DNA from: Triparma columacea
Taxonomy: Eukaryota > Sar > Bolidophyceae > Parmales > Triparmaceae
Length of the DNA stretch: 64,000 bases
Reading direction: 5' to 3'
Assembly (NCBI GenBank): GCA_030267965.1
Contig: BRYA01000657.1
Span: 819-64,818, forward strand
In this document: positions 55,879 through 64,000 of the stretch, one piece after another
Layout: every line of letters begins with the position of its first letter
Numbering within the stretch: the first letter of the stretch is position 1
Made by a program: the position numbers and the translations under genes
Notes under the pieces: model-generated
What the model saw: the letters and a program-made list of their open reading frames with translations, nothing else
The model's database searches: none
What the model was told of the DNA's origin: nothing

Positions 55879-56663
55879 ATGCCCAAGAAGAGGAAGGTGG
55901 GGTCCAAAACAGTGGTAAAAAGCAACCCTTCACCCCCAACCTTTATATCCGGTCCCGGAGTTAAGGTGAGTGGACCTGAAACGTTTCGATTTCCTCTCTC
56001 AATCTCGTTATCCCTTCTCTAACCTCCCCATCTCCTGTCCCCCCCCCCTCTCAGACGTTATACTTGATCCGTCACGGCGAGTCCCTCGGTCAGACCGCTC
56101 GTACCAACGGTCTCAACCGTAAAAGTGATCCCACCCTAACCGACGCCGGCCTAACAAAACGTGGCGAGAGACAGGCCTCCTCCATCCAAGAAGTAATGGG
56201 GGAAGAAAGGGTTAGGGGTGTGGAACTCATTGTAACAAGCCCCCTTACAAGGGCTGTACACACGACGATTCTAGGCTTCGGTTTTGGTTGTTCTTCCCCC
56301 GTTATCGTTGACTACGACATTCGGGAGATAGGCTCGTCTCTCCCCGAGAACAAGGGGAGGGAAATCGACGTTGTTTTGAGGGAGCTAGGGGCGGGGGAGG
56401 AGTTCTTGGGGAGGTTAGACGCTACGTCTAGGAGACCAACGTCATGGCCGGGGGGGAGGGATGAAGGGGGGCTTAGGAGGGCTGAGAGGGTGGCGGCGGT
56501 TATGAAGGGTATAGCGGGGATGGAGGGGTTGAGTACGGTGGTGGTGGTTTGCCACCACAATGTCATACAGAGCATACTGGGGAAGGGGGTCAAACCAAGG
56601 AACGCGGTTCCGATAGAATGCGAGCTGGACGTTAATGGGGTGGTAAGGTTGAAAGAGTCCTAG
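55879..56663 (+). CDS. Histidine phosphatase (phosphoglycerate-mutase-like) with N-terminal PKKRKV
   Basis: Two phase-0 exons (55879-55965, 56055-56663) give 231 residues. The RHG motif is TLYLIRHGES. LTDAGLTKRGERQA and IVTSPLTRAVHTT follow, and the second catalytic His lies in VVVVCHHNVIQS. IREIGSSLPENKG supplies the acidic residue. This is the branch-1 histidine phosphatase fold; it could dephosphorylate a small metabolite or protein. The product starts MPKKRKVGSK, an SV40-like monopartite nuclear localisation signal at the extreme N-terminus, coded by the first exon alone. Confidence 0.85.
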
Positions 56664-56709
56664 GGTTGTGAACTTTAATTGTTGCCATGTTTATAGAACA
56701 ACTATTCCC

Positions 56710-59000
56710 TCACATGAGGTTAAGTTCCTTCATCCACTCCTCCACAATAACCCCGCACTCCTCCCCCCTCTCGTCATGCGGGCAGTGTCCCCCCCCCACA
56801 ATTTCCCTAACAGTAATCCCCTCCCTAAGTTCCCCCAAGTTTTCCATCCTCCCCTTAGCGTCGTTCAGTGGGTCAGACGTACCTTGTACTACAAGGACAT
56901 TCCCCATATACTTATCCTCACCCTCACCACCGTCGTCCCCGAAATCCGCACCCAGTAGTTCGTTCGCCGTCCTTGGCGGTGGGAGCTTTGCTCCTGATAC
57001 CATAACGTACTCGGCACCCTCGTCTAAACTGTCCCTAACGATGTCATTCACTAGGTTGTCGTTAACTCTGGTTTCGTTAGAAGGGTACAGGTTAACACAT
57101 ATACCCCTAACTCTAGTTCTAAGTCCGTTTATAAGCACCTTACTAAACAGTAGCGTGATGATCTCCTGAAGTCTCCCGGGTACCTTGGCTTCAAAACTAC
57201 CATCCTTCATCATCGTTTCTACGCTCCTACCCTTCATCTTCAACCTCTCATTTGAAACGTCTTCTCTACTAATAACCCTACCCGCAGTATTAAATAACAC
57301 TAAACCCTTACACCCAGTTTGTTTCTTCACCTTACCAGCAGCAGCAGCGACACCCATAGCGACGTATCCACCGATACTATTACCACCTAAAACATACCCA
57401 CCATCCTTCCCCTTACCCTTCATCGCTACGTTGGATACGAATAATGACCCGAAGTCCTCCCATAAATACTGTGTGTATGTAATGGCGGGTTTCGGGGAAC
57501 GACCGAAACCTAGTAAATCAGGGTAGTACGATGTCGTTGATGGGTTGAAGTTACACCATTGTTTTGAAGAGGCTCCGAAACCATGGAAGTATACACCCGG
57601 AACACCACCTTGTGAATCTGGGGTTCGCTTTATGTACCGGCATGGTAGACCGTAGTAATCCCATGTGAGGGCGTTTTCAGAGGAGGCGAGTTTTGAGGTG
57701 AACTCGATCTGTCTACCTAATCTCATTACTTCCTCAATACCACTACACACTAAATCGATGGGGTGGATTAATCTGGCTTCTAAAGGGTTTAGTAAACTCC
57801 GTATTAGAGCCTCTGATTTTGCACCAGCTGAAGCTTTGAGTATGGGGGATACTGCAATATGTTCAAGGTTGGTTTTAGATGTCGGTGGTTTAAGTACTTC
57901 CATCAGATCTTTGTCGTTTTTATACTCAGATATTAATTTCATAGCTGAAGATCGTGTGAAGGTTCCACCCTGTAGACCACCTCTATGAGTGCAGTAGAGT
58001 CCTTTTGTAGTAGGGTTGGGTGGTTTTAAGGGTGGAGTGGGTAGGGGTGGGGATAGGGTTGAAGTTAAACTGGTGGTTAAGTGGGACTTTAAAGAAGGGG
58101 GGATAGACTCGGTGGGGTTAGGGGTGGGGGAGGGGGGGGAGGGATGGGGAGGGAGAACAGAGGACCAGGAAGGGTAATGCATGGAAGGTGAGACGGGGGT
58201 TTTGGGGTAGGCGTAACGGCTGGTGTGGTGGGAGGTTTGGGCTATGGGGATGGGGGAGGTTAGGGTTAAGGTGGAGGGGAGGGCGTGGTGGAGGTTTATG
58301 TTCTTGTAGTATGTGGTGGTGGTGGTGGTGGTGGTGGTGGTGGTGGTGGAGGAGGATGTATCTGTGTTGGGAGAAGAAGGAGACAAAGGAGAAGAAGGAG
58401 AAGAAGGTGACGAAGGAGATGAATTTTGATCATCTTTCTCATGTTGATATTCAGCAATTGCCTCAATTATTCTTTGAGGGAAGGAGGAGTGAAATGGTGT
58501 GAGAGAGGTGGCGAGCGAAGCGGAGAGCTGTAAGAAGGATGGGCTGGTGCATCTCCTTACCCAACCAAACTGATGACAATCCCCACACAATCCGCACACA
58601 AAACAAGCCACCCTGGCACTCTGTCTTGCCCTCCTTACCTTTGTATGACAGTAGTTGGTGATGATGATGATCTTATTGTTATGATATTATTGTTGAATGA
58701 TGACGATGTACATTCTTCAATGAGACTCATCTGTACATTATAATCTTTCATTCTTGCCCATTTAATATCCTCATTCTCCACGTCATTATCATCTATCTCA
58801 TCATCTGAGTCAAGATGAAGTATATTAATGACGTTATTTCCAGCATCATCATCATTAAGTAGGCCTAATTGAGCTGAGGATTGGCCATTCTCTACTTTCC
58901 CATCGCCGACTGGACAAAATGTGCTTAGAGTTGTTGTGCTGCTTTGACTCAAATAACGAACTGTTAATGTTAAGGTTAGGAGAGAAAAGAAAACTAACAT
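56710..59000 (-). CDS. Alpha/beta hydrolase with N-terminal membrane anchor
   Basis: Two exons (58639-59000, 56710-58471; phase 2) give 707 residues. MLVFFSLLTLTLTVRYL is a signal anchor. Residues 20-330 are acidic then Ser/Thr/Pro-rich, including a run of 12-13 Thr from an ACC microsatellite. The hydrolase domain (about 390-707) has VYFHGFGASSKQW (oxyanion hole), YVLGGNSIGGYVAM (nucleophile Ser), VVQGTSDPLND (Asp) and GGGHCPHDE (His). The pattern is close to the plant pheophytinase/chlorophyll-dephytylase-like group (HGFGAS, YPDLLGFGRSPKP), but the substrate is inferred only. The intron (58472-58638) carries CTCTCCGCTTCGCTCGCC. Confidence 0.8.
58310..58352. repeat. GGT microsatellite in coding sequence
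   Basis: A run of about 12-13 GTG/GGT trinucleotides on the plus strand codes poly-Thr in the alpha/beta hydrolase on the minus strand. This is a likely length polymorphism. Confidence 0.95.
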
Positions 59001-59145
59001 TGACGCTAACACTACCTAATACGAAGAGAAATGGAGCGAAATGAGGAGAAATGAGGTGTTGATAGATAGGTGCCAAAAAAACTGAGATTCCTTCTGAAAG
59101 CCGAAAAAAAACTAATTCCCGCCCACGCGTCCGTGAGACACGCAC

Positions 59146-59589
59146 ATGCCCCACCATATTACATGTCTCGTCTTCACCATCTTCGCCTTCATACGTTTGT
59201 CAGCCTCCTTTAACTTTCCACCCCTTTTTCTGCATCGACTTCGTGTTCCTCCTCTCCCTTTGAAGCATCTCTCATACGACATCCAAACCCTCAAGACAAT
59301 GGAGTCGCAGTCCTCACCTCCCACACCAGTGCGACTGCTGAACGTTCCGGAAGATCTCTCTCTCTCAACCCTTAAATCGATTCTCTCCCTTCACAACCTC
59401 ACTTTAGCATCAGATATTTCCACAGCAAAGTTAACGTACTCGTATTCCCTAGCGACCAATATGTTATCAACTAGAGACTCGGGGGCTGTGAGGAAGCACA
59501 TACCTGTGCAAGTCGGGGAGGAGAATCTATTGAGGGATAAAGGGTGGAGCTGGATAGACGAAGATGATAATGGACCTCCGGGATCATAG
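59146..59589 (+). CDS. Small hypothetical protein, probably plastid-targeted
   Basis: An intronless frame of 147 residues. MPHHITCLVFTIFAFIRLSASFNFPPLF is a signal peptide ending in SASF followed by NFPP, close to the heterokont ASAFAP plastid-import motif (first 20 residues hydrophobic, then a basic/Pro stretch). The mature part (from about 50, MESQSSPPTPVRLL) is ~95 residues with KLTYSYSLATNML and DKGWSWIDEDDNG at the end. No known domain was recognised. It diverges from the alpha/beta hydrolase over 145 bp. Confidence 0.6.
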   Translation: MPHHITCLVFTIFAFIRLSASFNFPPLFLHRLRVPPLPLKHLSYDIQTLKTMESQSSPPTPVRLLNVPEDLSLSTLKSILSLHNLTLASDISTAKLTYSYSLATNMLSTRDSGAVRKHIPVQVGEENLLRDKGWSWIDEDDNGPPGS

Positions 59590-60222
59590 CGAGAGAGGCA
59601 AAGAGATGGTGTCTTGTACAGATGTAATTTTAGTGTATGTAAAAAACTCTTAAGAAACCTTCGTTTGGTTTTGGAGACTTGGCTAGTTTCGTGAAGGATG
59701 ACATTTTCAATTACCACACACACAAATCCAACCACCTTGCTGAGAAGCGTGGCTTGGACAACTTCGACAAGCTTGGAATGACAACAAAGTGAAGTGCGTT
59801 TTATTAGCAAAAGGCCTTGCGCCCAATTTCATTAATCCTCAACACCTCTAATGGAAATGTGACCATTTCCAGAACCTGCTGGGCCCCCACCTACCCTAAT
59901 TTGGGCAGATATTTAGCAGGCCATTTAATGTCACGTCAAGGCCTTACTTTAGATGTAAGTTGTTAATAGTCTGACACACCTACTTATGAACGTATAAATC
60001 CAATTTGAATACACTAAAAACGCGTCAAATTGATAAAAATACTCCTTCTCCCCACCGCACCCGATTCCAAGATTAATCCCCTCTTATCTCTCTAATTACT
60101 CTCCTCAAACCCCCCAAAACACCACACCTAACCACACAACCCTTCTCCCAACCCTCACACTCACAACCCCCCTTCACAAAACTACCCAGGACCTAAAACG
60201 CAAGACAGCATCACGTCTACAC
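59590..60222. other. Intergenic region, no gene seen
   Basis: This is the 3' flank of the 59146 gene and the leader of the 60223 gene. GTATAAATCC at about 59993 could be a TATA element. From about 60040 to 60200 the plus strand is C/A-rich, like the leaders of other genes here. Confidence 0.35.
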
Positions 60223-62406
60223 ATGCAGGAGGTTGCACATCTTTATCATAACTACCCACCAAACCACGTTCCGAACCACATTCCGAACCACGGTCCTCAC
60301 GGTGTTGAAACAGGAGGACCCCCAGGTGCCCCTTACTCTACCATAGGTGGTGTTGGTGTTATTCATCATGATGTAAATGGTTTAGTAAACAATCCCGGTC
60401 TTCCTCAAGGTCCTCCTCCTCCTCCTGCAGACTACCCCTCCCCTCATATCCCTCCCGGTAATACCCCTGCCAAGACATTCGATGGTAAAGCCTTTGTCTT
60501 AGCAGCAGCGGCAGCATCAGGTTACTCATCGAACCTCTCCTCAACGAACGGACTACCAGGGACTTCACCAACACCACCACCACCATCAGGACCAAACGTA
60601 CCAGGAGGTTACTACGGTGTTGAACACGGTGGCGCAGGGGTCGGTGGGTACTACCCTGGTGTAAACTCCTACTCCCCCGGTGTCTCCTCCGCACCTCCCT
60701 CTAGACACTACGGTGGGGGGGGGACGGTACATAGTAATTTGGTTACTCATAAACATAAGAGAGATGGGGGGGGGAGGGGAACGAGAATGGGAGGAGAGGG
60801 AAGGGGGGGGAGAGATAACCATCTCATCAAGGTAAGCCTTTGGGGGAAAAAGAGAAAGAGAGAGAGTAGGAGAGAGAAGGGAAGGGGAGTACACACGAGG
60901 GGTGCTAAGGAGGGCTGGCAGTTGCTTCATAACACAAACTCAAGACATACCACAAGCTCAAAAAAGAACACGATTTCTAACACCTCCTTCACCCCCCCCC
61001 AATTCCTACAGAGGGGCGTATTCGGGCATGGTTTAACTGTCGGTGAGTTGAAGGAGATGACCCGAGCACGTCTAGCACGTGAGGCCGACCTACAGATGCA
61101 GCAAATGATGGTTGGAGGAGGAGGAGGAGGAGGAGACAACAATACAAACATGAACAGAACACCAACGGGGCCACCACAACACCAACAACAAATGGGAGGA
61201 GGACAAAGGAGGGGTAGTTCAGGTAGTTTAAGCGTTGGCTCAGGATCCGTAGGATCAGGTGGTCCTCCACCACCTAAAGGAGTAGGTTACGGGGAGTACG
61301 TTGTGCAACGGGGAGGGTACTATGAAGGGTACGGGGTTGAGAGGGAGGGAGGGGGGAGGGAGGGGAGTGGTAGTAACAGCAGTGGGGGGAGCGGGGTTAA
61401 TAAGAGTAATCATAATAACAATAAAGGTGGTGGTGGAGGGGGAGGGATATGGGGGATGCCTAACACAAGGACAACAGGTGGAGCGCCGGGACAGGAAGGA
61501 AGTGGGGTGGGAGGAGGAGGGGGGAGGGGGGATAACGGTAACCCTATGGAGTGGGTACAGATGGGACTATGGGGTAACAACGTGAACGGGGGAGCACAGA
61601 CAACTACTGACAAGGGAACGGTTATGGGAACGGCAGATGGAGAGGGAGGGGGAAGGATGGGGGGAGAGATTAACGAGTCTAAAAGGGAGGGACCAATTTC
61701 CGAGGCCGCGGGACTACCATCACAGACGTCAACGGCAACAAAACAACAACCGGCAAAGGATCTTGAGGGGAAGGAACCGAAACAGGGGATTACGGAGAGT
61801 ACGGGACAGGCGGTTACACACGCGATACCGATTAGGGGGGCGGCCTTGACGACGCCTTGGGACGAGGGTGCGGCGGGGGGGGGGGGGGTATTTGGGGGGG
61901 CAGGGAGCGTGAACTCTGGGGGCGGATCCACGGGCAAGAGCCCGAAGATGGTCGCAAGGGCAAGCATAGAGACTAGGATGAGGATGGGAAGCGACCACGG
62001 AAGCGACAACGACAGCAAGGGCAGGTCGGGGGGGGACGGTCAGCTTATCAGAATGTCCGTCGAGAAGAGCCCGAACGCCAGGATGGGGAGCAGGAGACTC
62101 CAGCACATCCAGGAGAGCTTCGAGAAGGGGGAGATCAGCAGCGCGGAGAAGGACAGGAGGAAGAAGGCGATATTCTTGGACACGAAGGAGGGGAGCAGCA
62201 ACTCAGTTAACAACAGCCCTGAATTAGGGGTTAACAACAACACCAGGAGGCTGGACGTTAAGGGGCAAGGGAAGGAGACGGGAGGAACTACGATGAATGG
62301 AGGGGAAAGGAGGAAGGAAGGGGAAGGGGGAGAGGGGAGGGGAGGTGAAGGGTTCCCGTTTAACTTCAATAGAGTCAGCATCACACAGGGGAACTTCACG
62401 AGGTGA
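60223..62406 (+). CDS. Gly/Asn/Pro-rich protein with conserved short motifs
   Basis: Two exons are proposed (60223-60831, 61012-62406), giving 667 residues. The 180-bp intron is itself in frame and open, so the unspliced form would be 727 residues. The donor CAAG/GTAAGC and acceptor CCTACAG/AGG, plus a basic simple-sequence content, support splicing. Most of the protein is disordered (PNHVPNHIPNHGPHG repeats, Gly runs). Two better-conserved islands stand out: GVFGHGLTVGELKEMTRARL (start of exon 2), and RRLQHIQESFEKGEISSAEK, which resembles a SHOCT-like short helix motif. Possibly a regulatory or RNA/protein-binding scaffold; I do not recognise the family. Confidence 0.65.
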   Translation: MQEVAHLYHNYPPNHVPNHIPNHGPHGVETGGPPGAPYSTIGGVGVIHHDVNGLVNNPGLPQGPPPPPADYPSPHIPPGNTPAKTFDGKAFVLAAAAASGYSSNLSSTNGLPGTSPTPPPPSGPNVPGGYYGVEHGGAGVGGYYPGVNSYSPGVSSAPPSRHYGGGGTVHSNLVTHKHKRDGGGRGTRMGGEGRGGRDNHLIKVSLWGKKRKRESRREKGRGVHTRGAKEGWQLLHNTNSRHTTSSKKNTISNTSFTPPQFLQRGVFGHGLTVGELKEMTRARLAREADLQMQQMMVGGGGGGGDNNTNMNRTPTGPPQHQQQMGGGQRRGSSGSLSVGSGSVGSGGPPPPKGVGYGEYVVQRGGYYEGYGVEREGGGREGSGSNSSGGSGVNKSNHNNNKGGGGGGGIWGMPNTRTTGGAPGQEGSGVGGGGGRGDNGNPMEWVQMGLWGNNVNGGAQTTTDKGTVMGTADGEGGGRMGGEINESKREGPISEAAGLPSQTSTATKQQPAKDLEGKEPKQGITESTGQAVTHAIPIRGAALTTPWDEGAAGGGGVFGGAGSVNSGGGSTGKSPKMVARASIETRMRMGSDHGSDNDSKGRSGGDGQLIRMSVEKSPNARMGSRRLQHIQESFEKGEISSAEKDRRKKAIFLDTKEGSSNSVNNSPELGVNNNTRRLDVKGQGKETGGTTMNGGERRKEGEGGEGRGGEGFPFNFNRVSITQGNFTR

Positions 62407-62746
62407 AGAACATGATAAAGAAAAGAGGAATAAGGGGGCGAAAATACTATGAGAAAAATATAAACTAAACATAACGGAGGGAGGGAGAGAAGGGGGGGGA
62501 GGGTCCATCTAAACGAACAATCTATACGCCTTTCAAAAAGGTACAAAGTTGTCACATTATTGGAAAGCATCGTTGACTTTCACATCCATAACATATATAA
62601 AAGACGTATTTAGGGGCAGAAAACTGACGCTACTTTTATAGGGGGGGGCAGCGGGTTTTCTTTTTGGGACGTGAAAGATAAACACAATGTGAAAAGAGAG
62701 AAAGATAAAAGGTATCTCCCCCCGTCACGAACCCACCGCCTCCACC
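62407..62746. other. Convergent 3' intergenic region
   Basis: This lies between the stops of the 60223 gene (+) and the 62747 gene (-). It has G-rich runs at about 62490 and 62641 and is otherwise AT-rich. I see no gene. Confidence 0.4.
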
Positions 62747-63052
62747 CTACTCCTTCTCGTTCTCGTTCTCCTCCTCCCCCTCCTCCCCCTCCTCCCCCTC
62801 CTCCTTCTCCTTCGACGAGCCCTCAACCCCCTCCTCCCCCAAAATTGCGAGAATTGATTTCACTGATTTCAGTGCGTCGCTGTTTGAAACACTGTTGTTT
62901 GTACAGTGCAGGAGTATATCTTGAATCTCTTTTTTTGCCTTTTCCATTGTCTCGATTGCCTTTTCCTTTGTCTCGATCTCGGCGATCATTTCTTCTCTTG
63001 TCATGCTTTCAAAACTGTCACCGTTGCTGTTATCGTTCTGTCGTTTGGTCAT
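62747..63052 (-). CDS. Small acidic coiled-coil protein
   Basis: A 101-residue frame from the ATG at 63052: MTKRQNDNSNGDSF, then a coiled coil (MIAEIETKEKAIETMEKAKK), IQDILLHCTNN, and a Glu/Gly tail (EEGEEGEEENENEKE) from a CTC microsatellite. The frame stays open upstream to about 63160 and reads as more coiled coil (PDKDEIERLQNDLEG) without an ATG. A missing 5' exon joined near 63133 (acceptor GATCAG) is therefore likely, and the true protein is longer. Confidence 0.5.
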   Translation of the reverse strand: MTKRQNDNSNGDSFESMTREEMIAEIETKEKAIETMEKAKKEIQDILLHCTNNSVSNSDALKSVKSILAILGEEGVEGSSKEKEEGEEGEEGEEENENEKE

Positions 63053-63267
63053 TGTGCTTCTTTGTGCTTCTTGTCGTGTTCTAACACCCTCTAAGTCGTT
63101 CTGAAGCCTTTCAATTTCGTCTTTGTCCGGATTAGCTGATCGTAATGGTAGGCTAGTAGAATTTTAATAAATGAAGAAAAGAGAACAAAAGTGAACAATC
63201 CTTCCCACCTCCCCCCCCACCCTCCCCACCCCAACCCTCGTTATCCTCCCCTTCCACCCCCCTCAAC

Positions 63268-63672
63268 ATGGATCCCCCCACCGACATCCTCCCACCGAAC
63301 CATCCGATCACCCGTTCGCTGCTCGAATCCGAAAATGAACCCCAACAGTCCCCAACTATCTCCCCGACCAACCCTGGTTCCAATTCCTCCCCATCTCCCG
63401 TTCTTCACCCCGCACCGACCCCTTCATCATCAAAGTATCCCACCGTCCATGTAACCTCCCAAGACACCTCAAATTTCCTTCACAACCTCCATTCCCACCC
63501 CCCCGGCCCTGCCGATGCTGCCTCCAAGGTCTCTGAGGTTCTCAGGTGCTGGATAAACAATTCCACAACCGACCCGGCCTGCAAGAGGCCGAGGGACAAG
63601 ACGTGGAAGGCGTTCAAGGGGTGGAGGGAACTCTGGCTGTCCTTCAAGAAGATTGACATGCGCAGGATGGAG
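63268..63672 (+). CDS. Partial gene, first exon of a hypothetical protein
   Basis: One exon of 135 residues from ATG 63268 (MDPPTDILPPNHPITRSLL) to a donor GAG/GTGAGG at 63673. The first ~85 residues are Pro/Ser-rich. The end (TWKAFKGWRELWLSFKKID) is helical and Trp-rich and looks conserved. The continuation falls in or beyond the N gap. I do not recognise it. Confidence 0.55.
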
Positions 63673-63773
63673 GTGAGGGACGACGGAATTAATTCTTAAA
63701 CATCAAAGGATATTATGACGATTGCCCCCCCCACCGTTCTAACGTCTCCCTCCCCTCCTCCTCGCCCCCCCCT

Positions 63774-63916
63774 NNNNNNNNNNNNNNNNNNNNNNNNNNN
63801 NNNNNNNNNNNNNNNNNNNNNNNNNNNNNNNNNNNNNNNNNNNNNNNNNNNNNNNNNNNNNNNNNNNNNNNNNNNNNNNNNNNNNNNNNNNNNNNNNNNN
63901 NNNNNNNNNNNNNNNN
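63774..63916. other. Assembly gap (143 N)
   Basis: A run of N follows directly after a C homopolymer-rich stretch inside the first intron or next exon of the 63268 gene. Confidence 1.
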
Positions 63917-64000
63917 GAAGGGCAAGCAAGCGTAAGCAGGTTGACTTTTTTTGAGGAAAAGTAAGACAACGCAAAAACCCCATCACACTCACTCCCCCCC

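Noticed and set aside
63696..63992. Open frames running through the N gap
   Set aside because: They exist only because N is not a stop. The bases on either side do not support a common frame.

Overview
This is eukaryotic nuclear DNA. The coding strand is repeatedly broken by short GT-AG introns, most of 60-330 bp. The proteins are a COPII coat subunit, an importin-beta, LSG1, a myosin, a tubulin glutamylase and a DOMON-cytochrome b561 protein. I think it is an ochrophyte (heterokont) alga. Three nucleus-encoded proteins (PrmA-like, TAB2-like, and a small protein at 59146) start with a signal peptide followed by a residue context like the ASAFAP plastid-import motif. TAB2 is a plastid translation factor, and several genes are flagellum-linked. 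A parmalean/bolidophyte-like flagellate would fit, but that is a guess I cannot test. Splice sites were placed by eye. For nearly every multi-exon gene I checked that the exon lengths keep phase.

Layout: 1-5890 (-) is a very large START-like/multi-membrane gene that runs off the left edge and contains a tandem exon/intron duplication. 6576-8404 (-) is a PrmA-type methyltransferase. 8744-9547 (+) is an unknown, probably mitochondrial protein. 9768-11146 (-) is a C2 protein. 11269-13278 (+) is DOMON-cytochrome b561. 13389-14852 (-) is an acyltransferase. 15046-17289 (+) is a TPR protein. 17429-18766 (-) is TTLL9-like. 18945-21482 (+) is TMEM260-like. 21530-22778 (-) is a BART-domain protein. 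23142-24079 (-) is a secreted protein. 24183-26231 (-) is a basic IQ-like protein. 26416-28484 (+) is a Gly-rich protein whose frame continues to 29063 past a TGA. 29125-29923 (-) is MMADHC-like. 30112-31251 (+) is DZIP1-like.

Right half: 31889-33983 (+) is a GH1 beta-glucosidase. 34130-35476 (-) is an R2R3-MYB. 35941-40113 (-) is SEC24, divergent by 76 bp from TAB2-like 40190-41429 (+). 41530-42996 (-) is an NTT/TLC-type nucleotide transporter. 43263-46909 (-) is importin-7-like. 47188-49227 (+) is LSG1. 49271-55492 (-) is a myosin-IQ-RCC1 fusion. 55879-56663 (+) is a histidine phosphatase with an N-terminal PKKRKV. 56710-59000 (-) is an alpha/beta hydrolase. 59146-59589 (+), 60223-62406 (+), 62747-63052 (-) and 63268 onward (+) are poorly characterised. 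A 143-base N gap lies at 63774-63916.

Genes are packed tightly: convergent pairs are often less than 150 bp apart and divergent pairs share 76-390 bp. TTLL9, BART, DZIP1 and possibly the myosin point to a flagellated cell stage. PrmA, TAB2 and possibly NTT point to a secondary plastid. The most unusual material is an intron-restricted motif family suggestive of introners, the exon/intron tandem array in the first gene, the myosin-RCC1 fusion with a changed P-loop, the in-frame TGA in the Gly-rich gene, and an AT-rich island at about 31500-31860. There are no credible tRNA, rRNA, CRISPR or complete transposable elements.
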